In this document: in pieces, positions 22,401 to 31,959 of the stretch
Position numbering within the stretch: the first letter of the stretch is position 1
Layout: every line of letters starts with the position of its first letter
Assembly (NCBI RefSeq): GCF_000340215.1
Contig: NW_006921554.1
Span: 248,001 to 312,000 of the forward strand
DNA from: Pseudocercospora fijiensis CIRAD86
Taxonomy: Eukaryota > Ascomycota > Dothideomycetes > Mycosphaerellales > Mycosphaerellaceae
Direction of reading: 5' to 3'
DNA length: 64,000 nucleotides
Notes under the pieces: model-generated
Told to the model about the DNA's origin: nothing
Databases searched by the model: none
What the model saw: only the letters and a program-made list of their open reading frames with translations
Program-made: the position numbers and the translations under genes

Positions 22401-24208
22401 GCTAGACCTAGGGTACTACTAATATCGGTAGCAATATCCTCTATATCGACCTCTAGAGTCTCTAGGACGACTAGGCTTTCTATAGGTAGGGTACTAGGTA
22501 CGGTACTAGGTACGGTACTAGATCGGGTAGTACGGTCTATAGCTATCTAGAGAGTCTTAGTTTTAGCGGTTAACTCTCGCTATTGCTTAGCCTTATTAGC
22601 CGCCTTGTTCTTTAGTACCCTAGTAGGGGCTGCCGTACTAGGGCGAGTAGGGTTCTAAGGGCTCTTACCCTTATTTTAGGACTAGGTCTAAGACCGCGTA
22701 GTAGCGTAGACATCTATACTATTTTTAGTAACCGCGTAAACATTAGTAACTACGTCCGGATCCTAAGAAACAAAGTTAACCTTAATAGGCTCGGTAGTAC
22801 TGTTACTGCTTCGCTCCTTAACCTATTTAGCCCTAACCTTCTAAGTTTCTCGTTTAGTAATAGCGGCGAGGGTACTATTCCTAGTATCCTTAAACTCGAT
22901 CTTGCCGCTATACTTCTTTTCTAGAAGGGTCTTTAGCTAAGGTAGCTTCGGGGCTCTCCGATCCTATTCGAAATTAATCTTGTCGCCGGTGTCTATATAG
23001 TAGAATCGGCTATTTACTTATATAATAAGCTTCCTTTTAAGAAGCTCTTTTTAGATAGAGTAAGACGATTAGATATATTTGAACCCGCTATACATCTAGC
23101 ACTTGCTATCTAAGTTAGAATAGATCTTCCGTATAGCGTAGATGTCTACTAAAGGGGCTTTAGGGTAGTTAGGATCTAAAACCTAGTAGACTAGTAGTAC
23201 ATCGCCTAGTATAGTAGTATTAATAACCTCCCTAACTCGCTATAATGCTTTCGCATTTAGGTTTAGCTAGGCTAGGGATTTAGCTAAGTCCGCGACATCC
23301 TAAGAGTGCTTAGTAATAGTAGGAGTTACGGTCTTAGGACTACTTTGCGATTTAGGTAGGAACTTAGGTCCCTTACTTCCTAAGGCTTCTTTCCTAACCT
23401 ACGCTAGGTTATTCCGGTCTTCGCCGTAGATAAACTTCCTCGTATCGGCTATACTATTAATGTCGGCCTTAATACATACTAGGACCTCTTTGTATTTCCT
23501 AAAGCTCTTAGGATCGGCCTCGCTAAGCTTATAGCGACGGAAGACACGCTAAGCTATAGGCTACGGCAATCCCTAGAGGAGTAGCCTCGTTCTCTAAGAG
23601 TTCTCGAGGTTACTCTACTCGATGCCGTCCGCTAACTCGACAAATTCGCGGATATACCCCTTTAGGTCGTTATCCTTAGTGCGCCTTACTAAGTAGAGGG
23701 TCTCGAGCTACGCGCGACTACCTTTAATACGACGGCTATCGCGCTCCCGATACTCCCTTAGAAAGGCTAACTTAAAGATCTCCTAGTTAGTATTAGACTT
23801 GTCGTCCTTTTCTAAGTAGCTAACTAGGGTTCTAAGGGTTCGGTAAAGCTTAGTACTAGTAGTGCTCGTAAGGGACCGGATCTTGTACTAGTCGGACTCT
23901 CTATCGAGCTCGTACTTAATTAGGCCTTCCTTAAAACGCTCTATATATACTATAGCGTTCTACCCTTCGAATAAGAGGTTTGCAGTACTCCCTAGTTCTA
24001 GCGGGCGACGCTTGTTTTAACGGAGAAGTTTAGTTTGCTTCTCTATTATCTTTATAATAACATTATAAAGCGCCTCTAGCGTAGAAGGCGTAGGAGGCTT
24101 ACTTATATTAACTAGTCGCCGCCTAATTTCTTCGTTAATAGGATTAGGGGCGTTTTCGGATTCCGAAGATTCTACTAATTTGTAATGTTCGCTTCTGTTA
24201 GAGCTTAT
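22400..24208 (-). pseudogene. Gypsy I gag
   Basis: The minus-strand frame starts at 24208 with ATA (RIP-mutated ATG) followed by SSNRSEHYKLVESSESENAP. It continues through a capsid-like region with LARTIKGFQL-type helices and RRYKLSEADPKSFRKYKEVL (about 23550-23490), which fits fungal Gypsy gag. TAG/TAA interruptions are moderate. The C-terminal part becomes Lys/Thr-rich near 22600. I could not see an intact CCHC knuckle. Gypsy II carries the same gene at 4880-7299. Confidence 0.7.
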
Positions 24209-24962
24209 TCGATTATTATAAAATAGTTGAAATAAAATACTATAGAAAGTGTTTTTAGTGTCTTTAGTTTGTTTAGTTTGTTATAATATTGCTACGCGAG
24301 AGAATAATGTATTAGGCTATTTCTCCTAGTATTACCCCTAGGGTAGTATTAGGACTTAGCCTCCTAGGGGTCGCCTAACTACCTCTAGGAGCTTAGTTTA
24401 GTATTAGACGAAAGCCGCTCGGAGGGAGAGACTGCAATCTCTATTTATACCTAGATCCTAGAAACTAGCTCGTATCTCCTTTAGCTAGGCGGGGGGGCGG
24501 TAGCCTTCTTTTTCTAGTAGAAGGCTAAGTACTATCTAAGCGAGGCTACGAATCTAGGAACGCCCTACCCGATTACTAGGGGACTCCCCGGCTATCCGAC
24601 CTACAAGCCGTATTTGCTATTAATTAATAGTCTTAGTAAACTAAGCAAGGCCGATAGGTAATTAGTCTATCTCCTCCTTAGGCGGGGCTTATCTCGAGCA
24701 AGCGGTACTAAATAGGTCTTCGACCCGGAGCCGAGTCCTTAGAAGCTAGCTATAGCTATAGACTAGGCCCTAAGCTATAACAGTCCTAAGGGTTTGTAGC
24801 TTTTCGGGGTTAAAGCGATGCCCTCGTTAAGAGGTTTCTCTACTTGTCGTAATAGCCCCTTAAGATACTTCGGTATCGTCCGTATCGTAGGCTCTTATCG
24901 TGCCCTCGCTTCGGTTATAGCTATTCGTGCCTAGAGACTACCTTTAACATACCCGAACCTAA
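24209..24962. other. 5' leader of Gypsy I
   Basis: About 750 bp between the primer site and gag. It is not coding. It contains one copy of the palindrome TAGTATTACCCCTAGGGTAGTA (about 24328-24349) that recurs in this element. Matching leader in Gypsy II is 7300-8176. Confidence 0.6.
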
Positions 24963-24980
24963 GCCCTACCTTCGGCTCTA
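24963..24980 (-). promoter_or_regulatory. Candidate tRNA primer-binding site of Gypsy I
   Basis: One base inside the 5' LTR the minus strand reads TAGAGCCGAAGGTAGGGC. If the leading TAG is RIP-mutated TGG, this is complementary to an 18-nt tRNA 3' end finishing in CCA. The same site in Gypsy II is 8158-8175. The matching tRNA was not identified, so this is a positional inference. Confidence 0.5.
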
Positions 24981-24981
24981 A

Positions 24982-25261
24982 TAAAAGACGGAAACTAATA
25001 CTACTACTACTACTAGTAGTAATAGTATAGGCTACCGAGGGTAATATAACCTATAGCAATATAGGCAGCTATGTTTAGCATAATAGGATAATAAGACGGT
25101 TACTTAGGCTAATAACTAGAGCCCTACAATATAGGCATCGTAGAAGTGTAATATAAACAATATACTATACGAGGTTAGTGCTCTATCTACAATATAGAAG
25201 GAGGCCTCTTATATAGGCTTAAAACTTAGCCTAGGTATATAGGGCCGGTTACTAGCTAATA
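24982..25261 (-). repeat. 5' LTR of Gypsy I
   Basis: 280 bp matching 13019-13298 over its full length, with a few transition differences. The bases beyond it (25262-25265, ATAG) repeat those before the left LTR. Confidence 0.95.
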
Positions 25262-27890
25262 ATAGTTTAATATTAAAATACCTAAAACTAGGGAATATAG
25301 ATTTATCGCCGACTAACTATCTCTATTCTAATTAATATCGGGAATTTTAAAGAGAGATAAGGGCTAAAGTAGATATAGCGTTCGAGAAAGAGATACGTCT
25401 TCTAGATACGCCGGCTATAGCTACCGGCTATAGCTACTAGCTATAGTTGCCGGCTATAGCTATAGGCTACTTAAATTAGCTACGCTAAAGGAAGCTTAAG
25501 GATTAGAGGCTACCGATTTCTCCCTTAAAGACTTTAAGTAACTAGTAAACGAAATGCTAGCTATAAATAGTCTTCGGGAAGACTTCTACGAAAGGGAGTC
25601 TATATAAAAGATATACCTATATCTTATAAACTACCTCCTCCTATTTCTCGGCGCGACTATCTAGCGCGCTATATTCGAGAAGAATAAAGAGGCTATATTA
25701 GACGACATTCGGGAGATCCTCCGTAATACTCGCCGAGTAGCTATTACTATCGATAGCTAGTTAAGCCGGAATATAGGACTCTCCTTCCTCTCGATTATAC
25801 TATACTTTATAAATTTAGATTAGAAATTCTAAGAACTCTTAATTAGATTCCTAGAAATCCTAAATTCCTTTATTAGTAAGAATATAGCGAAGCTTATCTA
25901 TACGGTAATAGATAAGATTAGCGTAACTAAGAAACTAATCTTAATTACTATAGATAACGCTAGTAATAATCGAATATTAATATAAGGCGTTATCTATACT
26001 ATTTAGTTATATTTATCTTTAAAATTGTTAATAGTATTAATAGGGTCGAGTATATAGACGAGATTATAAGGTCTATAGTCTAGCTTAGTCTTCTAAATGT
26101 TTAGCTTATAATAATTCCGGATACGTCCGATACGTAGGATAATAAAAAAGACACTTCGGATAGTACTAGTAGTAGCGCTATAGAATAGGAGCCGATAGTA
26201 GTATTTATATTTCCGAAGAAGTTTCCCTACCTCGCTTATTTAGTTTAAATCGCGATCCGAGCCCTTCCTAAGTCGCTTAAAATTATACTATTAAACGACG
26301 ACTAATAGAAGATCCTAGATAAGAATAAAGTAAAGTTAAAAGTCGAGAAACTCGTTAGGGGATAAAACTAGATAAGGCAGAGAGCCTCGCTTTCGTTTTA
26401 TATAAGATATAACTTTTGTCCGTAGCTAGTAGCTATAGCTAGTAACTATAGTTAGTAGCTATAGCCGGCAATCTAGGATAGTTCTAACTCTTTCTCCCTA
26501 GCTTCGTCGTTTAGCAATCTATACGAACTCGAGCTTATAGAGATATAATCGATTTAAGGCTATTTAAAAGACTCTTATTAAGCGCCCTAAAGTCGATACC
26601 TAGAATATCGTATAGAATAAATAATAGTAAAACCGGCCCCTCTAGCGTCTACTCTATTTTATCTAAGATATAAAGACCCGGTTTGATTCGACTTTCTATA
26701 TAATTACGAGGGGATATAACCTACGTACCGCTTTCGAGACCTATTAGAATTCCGAAGATATTAAGTAGCTCGTATTTACTACCGCCGAATAGCGCTAGGT
26801 AGAGTATCTCGTAGATATTAGTAAGTATTACGCGAAGGTTACTACTATAATTAGAAGAATCCGAGGACCGACGACTTATTTTATCTTTAGATACTATAAC
26901 TAGCTCTTTAACGAGCTCGACGAAACCGTAGCTAAGCTAGCTAAGAAGAGCGTCCCCTAGAAAGTAGCTATAACGAAAGCTATAGATACTTCTTATACTA
27001 AGTTATATAAATATTATAGTACTATCTTCGAGTCGTTTAGGGATTCTATAGCGTTCCGTACTTACTAAACCTAGTAGAAAAGTTAATATACTAGTAGAAG
27101 GAGAAATAGGAGGAAGACGAGAAATAGTCTAAGCGATACTAGTATATTCTAGAAAAGATACTCTATAGATATCGGAAAGAAACTAGTCTAAATATAGCTC
27201 GTATAAAGAGAAAGAAGGCTAAAAAGGCTCCGATGTCCTAGTTATTTCGTAGATAGATAGTTAAGATAGAAGAGGAAGTAAATACTAAAGTAAATAAAGA
27301 AGAGTTCGATCTCTATCGGCGCGTAAGTAAATATACTAAACTTTTAGACTCGGCAAGAGGGCTATTATCTCTGATCTTACTACTTTTCTAGACGAGTTCG
27401 GAGACGATATTCTCGCTATATAGTAATAGTTAGAGCCTAAGTTTCTAACGATAGCTACGATAGCTTAGAACGTCCTCGCTATTCCGAGCGTAGATATAGG
27501 CTATAAAAGATTTTTTAATATCGCCTATTACTAGGGCCGCTTTAATCGAATATACTCGCCTACTACCTTCGAATCTATTATAGTATTCCGATATAACCTC
27601 CTCTACTAGAGTCGCTAAGGCAAAATACTAAATATTATACTAAAGGACTTAATCGAGGAACTAGAAAAGCTTAAGATCGAGGAAACCTAATAGCGCGAAA
27701 AGAATACAAAATTTAGTTTAAGCGAAATACTTATTAGCGATAATAAAGAGGAGGAGAGCGGAGGTAGAAGGCGATATCGAGTCGAGAAGCGGAAGTATAT
27801 ATAGGCTAATAGTAGCTTTAAAGAGAAGAAGCGTTTATATAGAAGGTAATATAGCCGATATATATAGCCGGTATACTTTCTTAATATAGC
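25262..27890 (+). pseudogene. hAT transposase, catalytic and dimerisation part (E2 copy)
   Basis: Continuation of 12480-13018 after Gypsy I. Reading RIP stops as Gln gives a clear hAT transposase. AITIDSQLSRN near 25745 sits where the first catalytic Asp is expected. ILITIDNASNN near 25940 is the hAT DNASNN motif with the second Asp. TIATIAQNVLAIPSVDIG followed by RFFNIA and a FRYNLLYQSRQG tail (about 27450-27620) is the C-terminal hAT dimerisation domain (consensus ...AIPsSs..sER.FS...). The gene runs in the same direction as the basic protein upstream and the two H3-like genes downstream. It is inactive through many stops and the Gypsy I insertion. Confidence 0.88.
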
Positions 27891-27989
27891 TTAAAGTCCT
27901 AAATAGACTAGTTACTATAGTAACCTACCCCGCTTACCTACTAACTATTTCTAATCTCTATTCGCTCTTTCTCTCTATCTTTCCTTTCC

Positions 27990-28581
27990 CTATATTCTAA
28001 AAGATAAATATACCTTACGGATTAGGTTCTTTAGGCCTTACTAAGTCGGCTACCTCCTCTACTTATAGCGACTATCTTAACTAAGAATCTAACGAGGACC
28101 TACTAAGACGCTTTAATAGAAGACTATTTAATTTAGAAGGTAAGAACTATTAATATCTCGTTACGATTATAGGCTTATTAATTTTCTAGATTTTACCGAT
28201 ATATCCTCGTCGCCTAGGTATATATAAAGATATCTTTAGAACTTAGAAAAGAGTAAGAGTAAAACAAACTAGGTATATAAAGGCCGTAGCGAGAACGAGA
28301 TATTAGAAGAGGAGGATTATTCGTAGTATATATAAAGGAAGGGGATTCCTTAGAAAATGGTATCGAAAAATAAGAAGGCTTTAAGTAGATAGGAGAAGGC
28401 TAAAGTAGCTAAAAAAGGGTCGGACGAAGGCTATTACAAAGAAGAGTTATTCTTCTGTAAAAAAAAATATAAAAGTTAGGTCCCGATACTAAAGAAGTAG
28501 CGCTTTAAACTAGATACTATTACCCTTCGCGAGATCCGGCTATTCTAAAAGTAAAGATAGACCGAGTTCCTAATCCTTAAG
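27990..28581 (+). pseudogene. H3-A: histone H3-fold protein, N-terminal extension, tail and start of fold (E2 copy)
   Basis: The plus-strand frame corresponds to E3 31680-31200. It holds an N-terminal extension, an acidic patch (ENEILEEEDYS, about 28290-28320), a basic Lys-rich tail (28350-28480) and the opening of a histone fold: RFKLDTITLREIRLFQ at about 28500-28548, the counterpart of H3 RYRPGTVALREIRRYQ. The frame is cut at 28582 by hAT copy E3 and resumes at 37194. It lies about 100 bp after the transposase. Because of RIP the reading frame is not functional. Confidence 0.75.
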
Positions 28582-29150
28582 TAGACGCCGTAGTAGTTCG
28601 GGTTAGGTTAGGTTAGTTTACTAAGCCGAAATTCCGGTTTAGTTTAGTTTAGTTTACTAAGAAACCGGTATATAGACCGGTTTCTTACTAGCTATATACC
28701 GGCTACGGAACAAAGCCTACCTTAAATACGTCTAAATAGCCTAAAAAATAGATACAATCGTATAGTATATATAATATAGGGCCCCCGTCGCGTTCTAGAC
28801 TCGTTCCGAGGTCGTCGTATATCGTCGTATATTATCGTAGTTTAGTCGGGATTTCTCGGAAACTAGCCCCGAACTAGCGGAGTAGTAAACTAAACCGAAC
28901 CGGACCGCTAAGCTACCGCTAAGAAACTAAACTATATATGTTTTATAGTTCGTAAACTAAACTACTTCGGGGTCTAGTTTCTAAGAAGTATAAGAATATA
29001 TACGTAACTTAAAGTAAGCCCTTTATAAGACTAGTACTAATAGAATTTCCGAAGACTTTAATTCCGTACGCTTAAGAAAGTATATTATACTATATATATA
29101 TATGCCTAGAGAGTATATAGAGCGCGCTATATAGCGCTATATTTTACGTA
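28582..29150. repeat. hAT E3 left arm, containing an extra right-end-like segment
   Basis: The TIR is followed by GGTTAGGTTAGGTTAGTTTA and several GTTTAGTTTA units. At 28916-28976 a sequence nearly identical to the last 60 bp of the element's right end appears facing outward. The body then resumes at 28977 in line with 40345 of E2 (reverse strand). The extra piece (at most about 28685-28976) looks like a small non-autonomous hAT derivative nested in the left arm. GTTTCTTA / GTTTCTAA on its two sides may be its target duplication. No gene. Confidence 0.6.
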
Positions 29151-29179
29151 TAGAAACGCTTATAGAGGATACTAAGAAC

Positions 29180-29880
29180 AACTACGCTATCTTTTACTAT
29201 ATCGAATAAAGATATTCTAGCCCGTAAGAATCTAATCGAGGGCGATAAAATCCTTCTATATAATCGTAATACGCTTAGCGTAAATAGCTATAAGTTAGAT
29301 AGCTAAAATAGCATTAGTATAGTTCGAAAAGAGATAGAAGAGAAATATATATTTAAAGATACGAATTAGATAGGGTTCTATAGCCTCCTAAAGGGCCTCG
29401 ATTACGGATCTCTAAAAGCGAAAATCGACTCGATAGCTAATAGCAATTTCGCGAATAAGTCGCTAGAAGGGAGCTTTAGGAATAAGGAGCTTATCTCCCC
29501 TCTAATATCTCCGAATCTTACGAAGGGCTACGGCTAAAGAAGGATTAGTAAAAAGGAGTAAAGATGCCGGCTACGCTACCGGCTACGCTACCGGCTATAC
29601 TACTAGCTATAGCTACCGGCTATAGAGAAAACTTACTTCCTAGGCGTTATCGACGCTTACTACGATTATTACTACTAGTAGTAGAAGCACTCGTCGTCGT
29701 CTTATATAGAGCTTTACCCGCCGTCGTTTTACGTAGATTCTTACCTATAGTCTACTTTTACCTAGCGCGACCGGTAGCGGTAGTAGCTATCTTACGTAAA
29801 TATACTATACTCTTTCTACTAGGTCTAGTTATATTACGACCCTAAGTAGTAGTAGGTCCCTTCTTACGAGGCTTCGGACT
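29180..29880 (-). pseudogene. H3-B: histone H3-like protein with H3-type tail (E3 copy)
   Basis: A minus-strand frame. The tail (about 29880-29650) contains ARQKQT and, further on, RKTTAGKAL, resembling the H3 N-terminus around Lys4 (ARTKQT) and Lys9 (ARKSTGGKAP). A linker follows with three units of a 12-bp repeat (29564-29605). The fold begins near 29530 with ALRKIRRYQ, then KLLIPKAPFQRLIREIA, DFRFQRS and ALQEAIEPYL. After a probable intron it continues LIAIYAKRITI and KDFIALDQIL. The match to H3 alpha-N, alpha-1, loop 1 and alpha-2 is gap-free, and loop 1 is of ordinary H3 length, not the longer CENP-A type. RIP stops and changes inactivate it. A second copy is at 38560-39230. Confidence 0.82.
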
Positions 29881-30952
29881 TTAGTCGAGTAGATTCGCTA
29901 TTATAAAAGTCGTCGAATTAGTAGAAAAGTACGTTACGAAGATATAGAAAGGCGCGCGCGGAGCGGAGATATAGTAGAGGTAGTAGATATAGAGCGTAGA
30001 AGTATCGCGGTATCGCTAGGCAACTAAGTAAGCTTCGCGTAAGCCTATAGTAGAGTAACGTTATAGTAAGTAAAGAAGGTAGGTATAGCTAAAAGAGGTA
30101 GGAACGGCAAACTTTAAAATATAGCTAGTACTTATAGCTAGTATAGAAATACGGCAAAAGCCTCCTTTTAATAAATAGTCGGCGTAATAAAAGTAGCCTA
30201 CTATAATATAGGTATTTTCTAGTAGTTCGATTAAATACCGAATCGGCTTTCTCGCTTAGAAATAGAAATACTTATCCGCCGGATAGTAAAACGGCGACTC
30301 GCTTTATAAGGAGAATCTAGGAAATTCTACCTAGTAATACTATAATACTATAAATAATAGTACTAAAAAAATCTAGTTATACGATTATCTAAGTCGAGCT
30401 CTATTTAGTAATATAACGGCTAACTAGCTATAGCAAAGTATTTACTTAAGCTTATAGTTTACCTTACCGTTACTATATCTTTTAATATATAGTAATCCTT
30501 ATCCGGGTTTAATATAGCTAACTAGCCGCGGACGCCCGATAGTACTAACTTTTATAGCCTATTTTCCTAGTCCTAGCCGCTTCCTTAGTCCTCGTAAGGA
30601 AGCCGTAACCCTCTATATCTTATTTGCTATCGCTCCGCGACAACCTAGTAAATATAAGGTACTAGGTTACTACTTCGTATCCTAGATATAGATAGGGCGC
30701 GGAGTTGAAATTAGAGGTATAGCTAGTATATATAGCCGGCAAAAGGATACGGAAAGAAGCCTCCTCTTACTAAATAGCCGGCCTATCTATAGAAGCCTAT
30801 CGTAATATAGATATTCTCTAGTAATGCGATTAATAGAGAATTAGGGAGTATTAATAGAGAAGGAGAAGGAGAAGATATCGAAAGGCTTACGCCCTAAGAG
30901 CGGCCGTTCGCCGAGTAAGCGATTAGTCTAGTTACTAGGTACAAATCCTAAT
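29881..30952. other. Spacer between H3-B and H3-A in E3
   Basis: About 1.07 kb with no convincing frame. It is collinear with 37416-38560 of E2 (reverse), apart from a CA-rich block found only in E2. It contains 12-bp GCCGGC-type repeat units near 30120-30150 and 30725-30745, and short repeats of its own (GTAGGTATAGCTAAAAGAGG region, 30080). It presumably holds promoter and terminator sequences for the two histone-like genes. Confidence 0.5.
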
Positions 30953-31680
30953 TATTCCGCTATAAATCGACGCCGAATCTTAGCTAGAAGGTATATATCT
31001 TTTTATTAAAGAGTAACCCGCTTCGTATAGATAGTAAGAAGGTTAGAAAGCTCTAACTCGGTTATAAGAAATACCTCCGTAGCTTCCTGAAGAGTACTAA
31101 TCGCCTTAGCCGTAAATAGTATACTAGACGTAAAAGCTAATATAATTTCTTAGACGAGTCGCTAGAAAGGAGCCTTAGGAATTAAAAGCTTAGTCCCCTT
31201 TTTATCTTAGAATTTCCGGATCTCGCGAAGGGTAATAGTATCCGGTTTAACGCGCCGCCCTTTACCCTTTTTCCTTATAGAAGAATAACTCTTTTTCGCG
31301 ATAGTCTTCGTCTACCTACTTTTTTTTCCCACTTTAGCCTTCGCCTGTCTAGACGAAGCTGCCTTATTTTTTAATACTATTTTACGAGAAACTACCTTCC
31401 TTTATATATACTACGAATAGTCCTCCTCTTCTAATATCTCGTTCTCGCTATAGTCTTTCCGTACTTAGCGTCCTTTATCCTTACCCTTTTCTAAGTTCTT
31501 AAGGTATCTTTATACGCGTTCGGGCGACTAGGATATATCGGTAGTATCTAGAAGATCTATAAGCCTTTAATCGTAAAAAGATATTAAATGCCTCTTATCT
31601 TCTAAACTAATCGCTATAGGGAGAGGGAGCGGCCGACTTAGTAAGGCCCGAAGAGCCGAATCCGTAAGGTATATTTATAT
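30953..31680 (-). pseudogene. H3-A: protein with C-terminal histone H3 fold (E3 copy)
   Basis: A minus-strand frame with stops read as Gln. From the N-terminus it shows an extension with RYLKNLEKGKDKGR, an acidic patch (ENEILEEEDYS), a Lys/Arg/Ser-rich tail containing SRQTKTIAKKS (compare H3 ARTKQTARKS), and a fold at about 31255-30960. The fold contains KPDTITLREIRKFQ, KLLIPKAPFQRLVQEI, ISTLQEATEVFL, NLLTIYTKRVTL and KDIYLLAKIRR. It spans about 98 residues, like the H3 fold, with gap-free alignment from alpha-1 to the end and two extra residues between alpha-N and alpha-1. Loop 1 has H3 length, so it is not CENP-A-like. The extended N-terminus is unusual for a histone. The start is uncertain. 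Confidence 0.85.
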
Positions 31681-31959
31681 TTTAGAATATAAAGAAAGGG
31701 AAAAAGGAAAGGAAGAGCGAATAGAGATTTAGAAATAGTAGTAGGCGAGCGGGATAGGTTACTATCGGAACTACTCTATTTAGGAATTTAAAATATATTA
31801 GGAACGTATATTAGCCATATACGCCGGCTATATACGCTAACTGTACAGGTCGGTTATATATAGAAACTCTAGTAAAGATAGCTATTTGCCGGCTATACCT
31901 ACTAGCTATATTATCTTCTACGTAAACGCTTCGCCTCCTTTAAGTCGCTCTTAGCCTAT

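Larger units (their letters stand above)
13019..25261 (-). mobile_element. Full-length Ty3/Gypsy retrotransposon (Gypsy I), 12.2 kb
   Basis: Two 280-bp LTRs (13019-13298 and 24982-25261) bound the element. A 4-bp duplication ATAG flanks it (13015-13018 and 25262-25265). The uninterrupted site in E3 (about 34475, reverse strand) reads through as expected. Coding is on the minus strand: 5' LTR on the right, then a candidate tRNA primer site, gag, protease, RT, RNase H, integrase, an extra long frame, polypurine tract and 3' LTR. The internal part of 11.7 kb is about twice that of an ordinary fungal Gypsy, because of the extra frame and a non-coding spacer. RIP has introduced stops and damaged the active sites. 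Confidence 0.93.

Noticed and set aside
28598..28620. Telomere-like GGTTAGGTTAGGTTAG
   Set aside because: Only three TTAGG units, and it is a fixed part of the hAT left arm grading into GTTTAGTTTA repeats.
29564..29845. Open plus-strand frame of 93 codons (MPATLPATLPA...)
   Set aside because: It is antisense to the H3-B gene of E3. The PATL repeat is just the 12-bp minisatellite read backwards, and the rest is Leu/Val/Arg-rich shadow sequence.
30953..31255. CENP-A (centromeric H3) gene
   Set aside because: Loop 1 lacks the extra residues of CENP-A, and the gene lies inside a transposon; ordinary H3 type fits better.
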